The position numbers were made by a program, and so were the translations under genes. Under the pieces are notes generated by a model. It did not search any database. It was given only the letters and a program-made list of their open reading frames with translations, and was not told the origin of the DNA. Positions 11,490 through 21,074 of a stretch of 64,000 nucleotides of DNA are shown in pieces. Origin of the DNA: Immersiella caudata (Eukaryota > Ascomycota > Sordariomycetes > Sordariales > Lasiosphaeriaceae). Location: positions 5,146,001 to 5,210,000 of the forward strand of contig JAULSU010000002.1 in the NCBI GenBank assembly GCA_030512335.1, in the 5' to 3' direction. The number at the start of each line of letters is the position of its first letter. Position 1 is the first letter of the stretch.

Positions 11490-13826
11490 TTATGCGGATC
11501 CCACTCTGCCTCCCCTTTTTCTTCTGTTCCACTGGTGCTTCTTACTTGGTCCGACAACCCTCTGCTTCTCCTTGAACAGCTTCTCTGTCAGCTGCCTGTA
11601 TAGGTAGACGTTTGCCCCATTTCTGCCGATACTGTGGTCAGCATCGGTGAAGTAGGCTGCCTCAAATTTCTCAGGTCCAACCCTGGCCCCCATCAGCAAG
11701 TCCACCAACGCGGCAGCGTTTTGGAAGTGGACATTGTCGTCTCCCGTGCCATGCTGCACCAGGAAGCCACCCGGAAGCCTCTTGAACCCCTCAGTATTGC
11801 TGACTGCACTACGGGCATAACCCTCTCCGTTGGTCTCAGGGGTTTTCATGTATCTCTCGGTGTACATGCTATCGTAGAAACGCCAGTCCGAAACTGGAGC
11901 AGTCGACATGCCGTAGCTGATGATGGGGTCATTGACTTCGACGACCTTGGCGGTGAGATATCCACCGTAGGACCAGCCCCAGATGCCGATCTTGTCCGCA
12001 TCGACAAAGGGGAAGTTGGCTGCAAGCCACTTGGCGGCGTTGATCTGGTCAGCAGCCTCGAGGTTGCCGAGATCGCGGGCCACGGCGCTGCGAAAAGCGC
12101 GGCCCTTGTTGCCAGTGCCACGGTTGTCTACAGTCAACGTGATGTACTGAAGCTCAGGGTCCGATGCGATGTAGGAGGCCCAGCCAAAGTTAGCCATACC
12201 CTTGGTGACGTCCTGTGCGCCAGGGCCGCCATAAGGTGTCAGGAGAACGGGGTACTTCTTCGCAGGGTCCAAAATCGCGGGGAGACGGAGCATGGCGTTG
12301 AGGGTGAAGTTCGACTCCGGGAGAGGGATCTCGTGGTAGGTGATGTTGGGGAGATTGTGGGTCTTCAGGAGGGAGTGAAGACGCACGTTGTCCTGGATGG
12401 TGCGGATAGGAGTCTTCGTGTCTTCGATGGAGTAGAGCTCTTGATAGGGGACATCGGGGCCGGCGTAGCGCAGGATGTAGTAGGAACCCCCGGTAGAGAA
12501 AGAAGCTGTCCAAACAGCTGGCACCGTGTTGTCCACAAGGGCGGTCTTTTGGTGTGTGAGCCACGAAACAGAGTAGAGATGACGCTCCGTGCTGTGATGC
12601 TCAGTGGACGTGTAGTAAACCAAGCCTCTGGCGATGTCAACCTTCAAAATAGACACTACTTCCCATTCACCCGATGTGAGAGCCACCTTCTTGGTGCCGT
12701 CCACCGAGTGAATGTAAAGATGCCTCCACCCAGTCTCGTCAGACATGTCAAGATAGTAGCCGCGATCTTCAAGAACACCGACATACTTGATGGCCATCTT
12801 GTTGTCCAACCAACCATCGGAGCCGTCCCTCTTCCGTTTGATGCTGGAAGAGCCGTACGCAGTTTCAACGACAACGAGCTTCTCCTGATCCTGCACCCGG
12901 TTGTAAGCCCGGTACAAGACTTTGTCGTGGTTGTCGGTCACCCATGCCACCTCGCCAATGACCAGGTCGTCAGCGGGCCATGCTGTGACGGGGACGGCAG
13001 ATACGTCCAGATCGGAGAGGCGGAGCAAGTTGAAGCCAACCGTGGGATTCTTGGTTCCGACCTTGGGGTATCGAAGCTCGAGCTCACGCGGGTAAGGAGA
13101 TGCAGTCGGCTGGTCGTTCATGTAGTACGGAATTGTGAATGTCTCGACTCCAGTCTCGTTAAAGCTGAGGTAGGCAATATACTGCCCATCAGGCGAGTAC
13201 CATAGGGCGTGGTTGGAGACCAGAATTTCCTCCTCGTAGACCCAGTCGGGAACGGCGTTGAAGAAGTCGGGTCCGCCATTTTGGGTGACTTGGCTGACGA
13301 CTCCGGCGTCCCAGATGAAAAGATTGTTGCCTCTCACAAAGGCAATCTGTGAGTTCGAGACTGGGTTCCAGACGGCATATTGAATATCGTCAGCTCCCTC
13401 GACAAGAGGCTGGAACTCGCCTGTCTGCACGTCCTGCACGAGGTAGGCGGCGAAGAAGGAGTGGCGGTACTGGCTCGTGCTGTTGACAGCCCACAGCATC
13501 TTGGTCAGATCGTGCGAGATGGTGTACGTGGATGCGCCGTAGGGGATCTTGCTGGCAGCGAGGAAGGTCGTCTTGTTTCTGCTGGCGACGTTCTCGAAAA
13601 CAAGAGATCCGTCAATGCCCCGGGTGACAAAGTCGCCATCTGTGCCCGATTTGGCCCACACCACCGAAGTCGTGGACGCCCGGAGCGGGCCGGGGCTAGC
13701 GACGGTGATGTTGTATGTTAGGAGTTGGTCGCCGCCGCCAACGGGCTGGTATGGAAAACGCGGTGGGTCAATGGCATTGACAACCGCCGCTGCTGCTGCA
13801 GCGCAGCAAGCAAGAACCGCCTTCAT
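11490..13826 (-). CDS. dpp4: Secreted dipeptidyl peptidase IV (peptidase family S9B)
   Basis: A single exon of 778 residues, close to the usual length of secreted fungal DPP IV. It begins with a signal peptide (MKAVLACCAAAAAAVVNA) and carries many NxS/T sites. The N-terminal half is the beta-propeller with the double-Glu motif (DWVYEEEIL) that binds the substrate amino terminus. The C-terminal half is the alpha/beta-hydrolase: nucleophile in GWSYGG (Ser about 619), Asp about 696-697 in GTGDDNVH, and His about 731 in DADHSIGR. The enzyme removes X-Pro or X-Ala dipeptides from peptides outside the cell. No transmembrane anchor follows the signal, so this is the secreted rather than the vacuolar type. 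A long antisense ORF over this gene is a composition shadow. Confidence 0.95.
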   Translation of the reverse strand: MKAVLACCAAAAAAVVNAIDPPRFPYQPVGGGDQLLTYNITVASPGPLRASTTSVVWAKSGTDGDFVTRGIDGSLVFENVASRNKTTFLAASKIPYGASTYTISHDLTKMLWAVNSTSQYRHSFFAAYLVQDVQTGEFQPLVEGADDIQYAVWNPVSNSQIAFVRGNNLFIWDAGVVSQVTQNGGPDFFNAVPDWVYEEEILVSNHALWYSPDGQYIAYLSFNETGVETFTIPYYMNDQPTASPYPRELELRYPKVGTKNPTVGFNLLRLSDLDVSAVPVTAWPADDLVIGEVAWVTDNHDKVLYRAYNRVQDQEKLVVVETAYGSSSIKRKRDGSDGWLDNKMAIKYVGVLEDRGYYLDMSDETGWRHLYIHSVDGTKKVALTSGEWEVVSILKVDIARGLVYYTSTEHHSTERHLYSVSWLTHQKTALVDNTVPAVWTASFSTGGSYYILRYAGPDVPYQELYSIEDTKTPIRTIQDNVRLHSLLKTHNLPNITYHEIPLPESNFTLNAMLRLPAILDPAKKYPVLLTPYGGPGAQDVTKGMANFGWASYIASDPELQYITLTVDNRGTGNKGRAFRSAVARDLGNLEAADQINAAKWLAANFPFVDADKIGIWGWSYGGYLTAKVVEVNDPIISYGMSTAPVSDWRFYDSMYTERYMKTPETNGEGYARSAVSNTEGFKRLPGGFLVQHGTGDDNVHFQNAAALVDLLMGARVGPEKFEAAYFTDADHSIGRNGANVYLYRQLTEKLFKEKQRVVGPSKKHQWNRRKRGGRVGSA

Positions 13827-13912
13827 TGTTGTTCTAGGCCTCGTGGACGCAGAAGAGAGGAACGACAGCCAACAGAGGGAACAGCTCGATGAATTCGATA
13901 CCGATGCTACCT

Positions 13913-13922
13913 ACATATATGT
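13913..13922 (-). promoter_or_regulatory. TATA-like element of dpp4
   Basis: Palindromic ACATATATGT about 87 bp upstream of the dpp4 start codon. Placement fits a core promoter; there is no direct proof of use. Confidence 0.35.
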
Positions 13923-14782
13923 CCGAATTATTCTGGCTGAGTTGCCTGATGCGGCAGGTACAGGGGGTCGGCGGTTCACATCGGCGTAGATCCGCACTGC
14001 TGTGGAGTCCAGACTTGATCCAGAAGGTGCAACGCCGAAACCTACCTCAGCGTTATTTTCTCATGCATATCGCGCCATAGAGATCAGTTTCCGGTCTCAT
14101 ACGCATTGCAATGTGCAACGCTCATTTCCCGATGCCCACTACTGCCAGGCAAAGTGTACCATTGAGCATCGCGCAACGCCGCCCGTTGCACGTGCTCAAA
14201 CCAGCGGTATTTGAGGAATTGCCGAGTCGACAGAATTTTCAACTCGATGAGCGAGCCACCTCCGCTTTGGATTTGCATCGCCGTACTTGGATGGGCCTGT
14301 CCCATCTTGTGGCTTGTTGGAAGGCTGCCTGTTGCTGGTGACTGGTATTGTCATCGATTTGTGTGGTGTGTTTTAACTTTGGCACATCAGGCCGTGGCTA
14401 CATGCATGGTTGGCACATGCATGATTTCAAAAGCCGCATGGGTACCAGTACCTCGAGACCGGTATCTCCATTCACAGATGATTGACATCGCTCTGCCCAC
14501 CGAGGCAGACAGTTTGTATTTCCTCTTATCTCACAACCTCGCTGAAGCGAGCCATAAATCGTAAACCCTCCGATTTCACTCGAAGTTATCAAAAGGCTCA
14601 TTCAAGTTGCTCATGATCAGCTCTCGGCAATTGCCGCATTCCGGAGTTGGTTGAACTGCTGGACATGGCGAGTAACTTTCTCCTAGGCTTCAACTCTAGA
14701 GGTGGTCACAGGTAAGTGGGGAATGCAATGTCTGAGATCACAGCATTTAGAGCAATAGATACCTATCCAGCTTGTTGCCGGT

Positions 14783-14824
14783 CTCGCTGCCGTCCTCGCT
14801 GCCGTCCTCGCTGCCGTCCTCGCT
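14783..14824. repeat. 12-bp tandem repeat, 3.5 copies
   Basis: The unit CTCGCTGCCGTC is repeated without mismatch in non-coding DNA, about 80 bp downstream of the damaged tRNA-Gly (relative to tRNA transcription). Confidence 0.85.
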
Positions 14825-14901
14825 TCACCGGACCGCCAGTAGATCTAGAATGTGTGTGAAGGCAAAAAAACAAGAACAATGCATTCTTTCCTGGAATGAG
14901 A

Positions 14902-14972
14902 TGCGTCAGCCGCGAATCGAACGCGGGGCCCATCGATGGCAACAGTAGATTTTACCACTAAACCACTGGCGC
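14902..14972 (-). tRNA. tRNA-Gly(GCC), apparently degenerate
   Basis: A 71-nt tRNA-Gly shape: acceptor arm GCGCCAG / CTGACGC, A-box region AGTGGTTTAGTGG, anticodon loop TTGCCAT with anticodon GCC (plus 14938-14940), T arm CCGCG-TTCGATT-CGCGG, discriminator A, and a downstream T-run terminator. There is a C-A mismatch in the acceptor stem (14969/14906). The anticodon stem TACTG/CGATG has a C-A mismatch (14945/14933) plus two G-U pairs. The internal promoter boxes look intact, so it may be transcribed, but folding should be poor. It is either a decaying copy or a tolerated variant. Confidence 0.75.
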
Positions 14973-15702
14973 GGAGTATTGTATATTTTGGTTTTGATGT
15001 GTGATATCACCTGAGAGTTGGTGGTGCTTGCTCTGCCCACGGTCTCAGATTCCTGCAGCACGGGGATACAGACGTCAAGGGGGGACGTTATTTAGCAGAA
15101 TCTTCCTAAATTCTGTCGGTGGGATCAACAATTCCCAGCTGAAGGTGAAATGCCGTCGAAGATAACGTGGCTGGACGCCAACGGTAGAAAGCTCCGAAAT
15201 CTCGGCACTTAGCCTCTACCCGTCTTAAAATGGGGTGTATTTCGAGCCAGCAAGCAGACAAATAAGACATGCGCAATTGTACCAATCGAGCTGCACGGTT
15301 CCACAGCTGCATTTGAGGTCTGCCCTATCGCTTACCCGTTCCAGTGTCTTTGAGCTTAGCGTTACACGGCGCTGTCATGTTTGCTGCACAAGAGCCGTGG
15401 AGCCGCTTACATACTTACAGCCACCCGAAACCACACAAGCACCACCACTCACTGGTGCAAGAGGAAAAGCTGCTAGGATTCGCATCTCATCCTTTTTTCT
15501 AATTAGCGGGAAGCTGGATGGTTCGATGGTTGTTCAAATTCACCCCAGGTTTACTGATGCTCTCCAAGGGAGGTCCAAGGGTATGTCAGCAACAAATATC
15601 CAGATTAAGGTTTCTCGGGCGCCTGCGCGCCATTCCATATTTTCTCCTTCCTCACCTCACCTCTGGTGGTTTTCCTAAAAACTAACTCTTGCGACTCCCA
15701 CA
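14973..15702. other. Intergenic region, nothing recognised
   Basis: 730 bp between the tRNA and the broken DUF1772-like gene. ORFs show no family features. Confidence 0.5.
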
Positions 15703-16333
15703 ATGGCGCCTCCTCCACATCTCGTCTCCCTTGCGCAATGGATCGGCATCATGGTGCCAGCCATTTACGCCGGTACGAGAACGAGCTTGTTCCACGCGCT
15801 TGTGCTCCATGCTGATCGAGCGTCCTCTCCACAGGGATGACAGTCCAAGATTCCCTCGCTGTCCGGACCTTCCTTGCCCATGCCACCCAACCTAAAATCC
15901 TCGCTAAGCAATGGCTGCACATGTATCAGCGCAGGCCGTACTGGGTCGTGCCGACCGTCGCCGCCTCCACAACTTCCAATATCTACCTCGCATGGCGAAG
16001 CAGCTTTGCCCAAGCTAGCGAAATGCGTACGCCATCGGCGCTCTGATTGCCTGGTCTATCCTTCCCATCACCTTCATCTACTTCGAGCCTGGAATAAGCG
16101 GGGCGTGCAAATGGAAGGTCTAGAGTCTCTTGGCGACCGAGGGATTCAGCATGCCCAAGTTCAACAGAATACCATCCTCTGTGCGGCACTCAGCGACCGC
16201 AAAGACCAAGGCGTGGGCCGAGAGGCTAAGCATGAAGGAGTTGGTGGAGATGTGGGAGAGGAGAAACCAGGGGCGATGGGTTGTTTCGTCGCTGGCAGCC
16301 GCCGTCGGTAGATACGCCACGTTCTGCCTTTGA
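15703..16333 (+). pseudogene. Broken DUF1772 / anthrone oxygenase-like membrane protein gene
   Basis: Start MAPPPHLVSLAQWIGIMVPA, then a normal 62-nt intron (15773-15834; GTACGA donor, CTGAT branch, CCACAG acceptor) joining to GMTVQDSLAVRTFL. The next hydrophobic segment (YAIGALIAWSILPITFIYF) is in another frame: one base is missing after the ATGCG at 16024-16028. A TAG at about 16121 then interrupts before a C-terminal part ending RYATFCL. The TAG is one C-to-T change from CAG. Fold and length match the DUF1772 family, four-helix membrane proteins that include anthrone oxygenases of aromatic polyketide pathways. No polyketide synthase lies nearby. With both lesions no full-length protein can be made, unless the assembly is wrong here. 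Confidence 0.7.
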
Positions 16334-16521
16334 GGTGCGCCACCGCTCGATTTTGGATTTCAACTTGCGAGATCTCGAAAGTCAACAAAGAACGTTGATA
16401 ATACAAACGAACCCCTTTCAGAAACAAACAAAGCTACCGACCGCCAATCATACTTCCTCAAGACCCTAGCCCCTGATTCCACCCCTTGCACCAACAAACC
16501 CCTCGTCGACGCCTTCATCCT

Positions 16522-17190
16522 TCAAAACAATCCTCCCCCGACCACCATCCACGCCATCACCATCCCGTAAACCCATCCCATCTCCGCATTCTCCCCTCCA
16601 ACCCTCCCGGCCGCGTTCCTCCATCCCCCCCAACCACCATCGCCCATCCCTCCCGGCCCACCCCACCCACTCCCGGCCGCGGTATTCCCATCCCCTCCAT
16701 CCTGTCCCTGTCCACTTCCCGAACCCATATCCCCCTCTCCCCCGTCCTGCGATGGTCTCTCCGGAACAACCTTCATGCCAAAAGAAACCCCAACCGGCGC
16801 ACACACTGTCTCATCCTTACAAAGCATCACCACGCTCCACTTGCCCTCGGCACAGCGCTGCCACCGCGAAACCATACAGTTCCAAATCCCTTCCATCTCC
16901 GGTGCGCACGGTGATCCGACGGCGAAGACACCGTGGTTTGCTTGGTGGGTGTCGTAGCGGGAAACGAGGCTCGTCGTAGGGGAAGCAGAGGCGATGGGGG
17001 CGAGGGAGAGAAGGAGGAGAGTTGTTGTCATGAGGAGAGTTGTTGTCATGAGGAGAGTTGTTGTCATGAGGAGAGCGGGGGTACGTGTGGTGGTTAGAGA
17101 GCGGAGGAGGGACCAGAGGGTAGATGGGGAAGAAGATGCGGGTGAAGTTGCCAGGGAGAGCTTGGGTTTGGGGGTGTTGAGAGACGACAT
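16522..17190 (-). CDS. Small secreted Cys-rich protein, probably GPI-anchored
   Basis: 222 residues as drawn. The N-terminus holds three copies of MTTTLL, encoded by an 18-bp tandem repeat, leading into LLLSLAPIASASP. The last repeat methionine (residue 54) would by itself start a normal signal peptide, so the 53-residue leader may not be translated. The mature part has a compact Cys region (about 90-135) with WNCMVSRWQRCAEGKWS and a CKDETVC, similar in spacing to chitin-binding (CBM19-like) modules. A Gly/Ser linker follows, then a hydrophobic C-terminus (VYGMVMAWMVVGGG) typical of a GPI signal. A wall-surface protein is inferred. The family match is only by cysteine pattern. Confidence 0.65.
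   Translation of the reverse strand: MSSLNTPKPKLSLATSPASSSPSTLWSLLRSLTTTRTPALLMTTTLLMTTTLLMTTTLLLLSLAPIASASPTTSLVSRYDTHQANHGVFAVGSPCAPEMEGIWNCMVSRWQRCAEGKWSVVMLCKDETVCAPVGVSFGMKVVPERPSQDGGEGDMGSGSGQGQDGGDGNTAAGSGWGGPGGMGDGGWGGWRNAAGRVGGENAEMGWVYGMVMAWMVVGGGLF
17015..17075. repeat. 18-bp tandem repeat inside signal-peptide coding region
   Basis: Unit AGGAGAGTTGTTGTCATG, three perfect copies plus a partial one. Each copy adds six codons (MTTTLL on the minus strand), so copy number changes would keep the frame and lengthen the hydrophobic leader. Confidence 0.9.
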
Positions 17191-17717
17191 CGTTGTTGAT
17201 ATAGATACTAACGGCTGTGAGAATGCTTTGAACTATGTTGTTTGCTAAATTGTTGGAAGAGTGTAGTGCATGAGAGGGTATTGGACTGTGTGTCTGTCTT
17301 GGAAACAGGATATATACTGCAGAGCCTCTTGATGCCTAGCTCCTTTTCAGCACAAGTCGCATCAAGCGGGTGTCACCCGAGCGAGTTTTCCCACGGCACT
17401 GGCGGCATGCATTGAGTGAAAGTGGTACTGCTGACCGATTTAACTGCCAAAGTCAATTTCACCATTAGCGCAAGAGACTACCAACGTCACACGGCGCACT
17501 GGTGTCTTACTGACAGCTCAAGTCAAGACCTCAGGGAACGAGCCGTTAAACTTTATCAAAAAAAAATGATCACAGAAACTTAGCCACCCGCTTGTCTCCT
17601 TGTATTCAAAGCCAATGAAATTGAACCAATTCTCTCCTAGCTATGCAAAACCCGAATTTCCCGCCTTCACCAACCCCCTATTCCATGATAACCAAACACA
17701 TACCCACCTCGTTCAGA
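17191..17717. other. Promoter region of the Cys-rich secreted protein
   Basis: 527 bp. A TATATA at 17311-17316 lies about 120 bp before the start codon on the minus strand. The other end is the 3' flank of the 873-residue gene. Nothing else is recognised. Confidence 0.45.
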
Positions 17718-20339
17718 TCAGCGGACCTTCCTGTCAGCAGCATGATAGATCCCCAAAATCTTATTCCATCTCAGGCCATTCCACATCGGCGACCGATTCA
17801 ATTCCACATCTTGAATCCGATCCCCCTGTCTTGGCGGATATCGACAAACATGATCGTTAGACTCATGCCCGATATGTGCAATCGACGTTCGCGAGTCTCT
17901 CTTCTCCGAGCCCCTCCTCAAATCCAAACAAACCAATGCTGAGCCATCTTGCATCGACACCTTGATCAAAATCAGACCCGCCGCCACAAGCGTTCTGATT
18001 TCAGGCTTGATATCAATCGAGAAGCCGCCTGACGAATGCTCCTCCTTCCGCACAAACATCTTGTTGTATGGCCCTCGGGTTATCAGCGCGGTTTCCGACT
18101 CCTTGGTCAACAAATATAGGTACAAATCCTGCTCGTTGGCCCCCGTGACTGCCCGCAGCTCACTCAAACTGCGGCACGTCACTCTGCCCAGCAGGAAGTC
18201 CCGCCATGGCCATTCATTGACGCGGATGCTCTTCGCTACCAAGATGATGAAACCAGCGAGCAGCCAACTGAAAGTGGCGATGTTGAATGGGTCCACTCCG
18301 ACGATGCTCTCGCCGACAGTGAAGCCACAAACCAACCCACCGACAACGAAGGCTGTGGCGATCGCCAGGACGGTGTACACATACTTGGCGCACTTGACGC
18401 GGACGGCAAGTTCCTCTATGTCCCATTCGCGGCCTTGTTGGGCAAGTTGTTCTCGACGCTGCTGGATTTCCTGAATTCGTTGCTTGATGTTGGCTGTCGA
18501 GGCAAGGTCCCAAGCTGCGGTGGTTGTGGGAACCTTGGGATGGGAGATTTGGCGGTCTGCGTGGGCAAGCAGAGATAGAGAGAGGGGACGGAAATCGGCC
18601 TCAGGTAGGCAGCTCGAACTCGCCGATTGGAAGGTCCTTGTGCGTACGGATACCATGGCGGTGAAGTCAGGTGAGTTTGGCGTCAACTTCTCTTCGACGT
18701 TAATAGAGAGTAAGTCTCCGAGCTTTCTCAGGGCAGATTGTAACCCAGAGACTGTGTCAGGGCCTGTGAGAAGCACTGGTACCAGAATGGAGACGATTTC
18801 GCCAAGGTTGGTCAGCCGCAACTTGAGCGGCTGGTCAACACCTGGCTCGTCGGGCTCTCTGGTGCCATCTTGAAGGTGCATCGTCACCAGTGTTCCACTC
18901 TCAAGCTCGTGGGCTTGGATGGAGTCGGAGGATGTCTCGCGAGATTGGGATCCAGGATTGAGGCCCTTGTCCCGCTCGACCTGAGCTTTGCGAATGCCCT
19001 CGACGGCGTACCTAACCTGCGCGAAGGCTGAATAAGCGTGTTTGGTGAAACCGAGGTAGCTGGACCCGTTCAGCTCCCCACCCCTGTTCTGGTGAACATA
19101 GATGGGCAACGGACTGTCAGGGGTGCCGCCTTGGTAGGTAACGGTGGAAATGTCGAAAGCGTCGATAGGAAATCCGGAACTGCTGCTTGCGACGAGCGGA
19201 TAGACGACTTTAAAGAGGCTCGATGATGTGAATCGGAAGATGGCAGCATTGTCGGTAAAGTAAAGATCCTCCTTGTGGTCTCCCAAGTTGATCAGAGCAT
19301 CCAGCTCCTTTTTATACTGCGACTGTTGGCCATCACGGTGTCGATGCATGGGCGCCATGCCCATTCCCATGCCGCCAGGGGGATAGTAAGTGAAGTTGTA
19401 ATCCCACATATCGTCGCCCCTTTTATGAGCATTTCTGTGCACCATGTTGTTCCTCGTGCCTGGGGAGCCATCGCCTTCGTCCAACAATCCTTTGGAGGTG
19501 TCAAATGCGTTCATGACCCGTCGCTCCGCTCGATACTGCTTGCTGGTCTCTATCGAGCGGGTGGCGTAGTTCTCGGGGGCACGGGCGAGTATCTTCAGCT
19601 TAGCTGAATGCCTCGCCAGCCCAGCCAAAGCACGGCGCTGCCACGCATCGTTTTCAGCACCAGAAACAACGTAGCGTGCCACCACGGCCGTGATATAGTC
19701 AACCAAGGCAATGTAGCGTCTGGTAAAGTCGCTCACAGCGCTTGAGCCCTTCTTTGCCTTGGTATCCTTGGGCCAGTTTCCGTTCTGCAACCGGTTGTTG
19801 ATGATTTCCTCGCTGGTAGTCATGGCCGAGTTGTTGTGCAGCTTTTCGTCGTCCGATCTCAAAAGAACAAGTTCATTGTCGAGGCGGCAGATGTGGAGGT
19901 TGATCAATAGCTGGTTAGCCAACGTGGCCAAGTGATCGTACGAAGACTTGCAATCGGCCTGTTGGAATAATCCGTACGTTTTGAACGTCAGGCTGTCCTC
20001 TCCCTGCTTGACAGCGGCCAGCAGTCTTTTGGCCTCTGTTTCCCACAATTTATCCTCATCCTCTTCCGAGATATCGTAAGCGGCAAGCTGATCGAATTTC
20101 GCTCTCTGGTTGACGAGTCTGGGATCCGAATCTGTCCCGACGACCTTGTGCTGGTCGCCCTGGTACGCTCGCACTGTCTCCAAAACATTTTCAAGAGTCG
20201 TCACAACCGCTGTTGGCCGGTATGTTGGAGGCGGCATCGAGAGCTGCCTCGTTGGTGTCAGCTTTTCGGGGTCAGCTTGCGATTTGGCAAAGGCCGCAAA
20301 GGGCCGGGGCAAGACTGAGCCCCCTTTCTTTGCGTCCAT
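17718..20339 (-). CDS. Large two-TM membrane protein of unknown function
   Basis: A single exon of 873 residues. The first 640 residues are soluble, with several helical stretches, a Gly/Met-rich patch (GGMGMGMAPMHRHR) and no recognised enzyme motif. Two membrane spans form a hairpin near 652-676 (TVLAIATAFVVGGLVCGF) and 688-705 (ATFSWLLAGFIILVAKSI). After these come a conserved-looking WPWRDFLLGRVTCRSLSEL, TRGPYNKMF and a tail. There is no signal peptide, so the bulk is probably cytoplasmic. I recall similar segments in fungal hypothetical proteins but cannot name a function. The gene is divergent from the AAA ATPase (735 bp apart). Confidence 0.8.
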   Translation of the reverse strand: MDAKKGGSVLPRPFAAFAKSQADPEKLTPTRQLSMPPPTYRPTAVVTTLENVLETVRAYQGDQHKVVGTDSDPRLVNQRAKFDQLAAYDISEEDEDKLWETEAKRLLAAVKQGEDSLTFKTYGLFQQADCKSSYDHLATLANQLLINLHICRLDNELVLLRSDDEKLHNNSAMTTSEEIINNRLQNGNWPKDTKAKKGSSAVSDFTRRYIALVDYITAVVARYVVSGAENDAWQRRALAGLARHSAKLKILARAPENYATRSIETSKQYRAERRVMNAFDTSKGLLDEGDGSPGTRNNMVHRNAHKRGDDMWDYNFTYYPPGGMGMGMAPMHRHRDGQQSQYKKELDALINLGDHKEDLYFTDNAAIFRFTSSSLFKVVYPLVASSSSGFPIDAFDISTVTYQGGTPDSPLPIYVHQNRGGELNGSSYLGFTKHAYSAFAQVRYAVEGIRKAQVERDKGLNPGSQSRETSSDSIQAHELESGTLVTMHLQDGTREPDEPGVDQPLKLRLTNLGEIVSILVPVLLTGPDTVSGLQSALRKLGDLLSINVEEKLTPNSPDFTAMVSVRTRTFQSASSSCLPEADFRPLSLSLLAHADRQISHPKVPTTTAAWDLASTANIKQRIQEIQQRREQLAQQGREWDIEELAVRVKCAKYVYTVLAIATAFVVGGLVCGFTVGESIVGVDPFNIATFSWLLAGFIILVAKSIRVNEWPWRDFLLGRVTCRSLSELRAVTGANEQDLYLYLLTKESETALITRGPYNKMFVRKEEHSSGGFSIDIKPEIRTLVAAGLILIKVSMQDGSALVCLDLRRGSEKRDSRTSIAHIGHESNDHVCRYPPRQGDRIQDVELNRSPMWNGLRWNKILGIYHAADRKVR

Positions 20340-21074
20340 CGTGGATAGGTATGCGGTGGTTGGGAAAAAGATAGAAGCTAAATCCAGAGGTCAACAAAGA
20401 TGTCGCATAGAGAATCGCGCGGGTGGACAAGTGTTTAGCAGATTATGCATAGATTTGGAATCTGCCAGAGCGTCCGTCTTCGAATGGGGAAGGCACGCCT
20501 GGGAAGAAGGACGCTTAGCACAGAGGCGGCCAAGCGTGAAGTTTTGACTCCGACGATATATCATCAAACGACAGCTCGAAGAAAGCGCGAGCTACCTCAG
20601 TATGCACTGAACTTGTGTAAAATCCTCCAATGCTACCTAACTCCTGCGAAGTCTACTCCTCAGCACAGCCCGATTCACCTGATTGGCTCGGACATTCAGA
20701 GGATTGAGGCCTCGCTCCAGCTCTTCAGCCGCGCCGCCTCGCTCACAGGCCTAAGACCCACTCTGTGCGGCCTAACGCACCGCAAACAGCTAGCCGCCGT
20801 GGCCACCCCCAGGCAGCAAACCAATAATAGCCCCGGACCTAAGGACCAGCGCAACGGCAATGCCACCTCCCGCCCGCCAAGCCGATGAAGTGCTAGATGA
20901 GGCCTCAACGTCCAGGTTTGCGTCTCTTGGTACACAAGAAACTACCTGAGGATTTAGGTCTTCAGAACCCCAATCTCACCCTCGCAATGGAGAGGAACAT
21001 CCAACTTTTTATCCGCTGTTTTTCTGCACGTTTTTCGCCCATCTTATCAGTTGTCTCCACCCAACGAAAGCACC
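20340..21074. other. Shared divergent promoter region
   Basis: 735 bp between two divergent genes. It contains TTGAGGCCTC (20704-20713) and GAGGCCTCAA (20899-20908) flanking a GC-rich 205-bp block, possibly a decayed small inverted-repeat element. No gene is supported. Confidence 0.45.

Larger units (their letters stand above)
13827..14901. other. Gene-free stretch upstream of dpp4
   Basis: About 1.1 kb. It holds the dpp4 promoter, with a TATA-like ACATATATGT at 13913-13922, a 12-bp minisatellite (14783-14824), and an A7 run at 14864-14870 that serves as a T-run terminator for the minus-strand tRNA. No protein gene is supported. Confidence 0.5.

Noticed and set aside
11634..13205. 523-codon plus-strand ORF opposite dpp4
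   Set aside because: It is antisense to a clear S9 peptidase with all catalytic motifs, has no motif of its own, and its Val/Arg-rich composition is what the reverse of a GC-rich coding strand yields.
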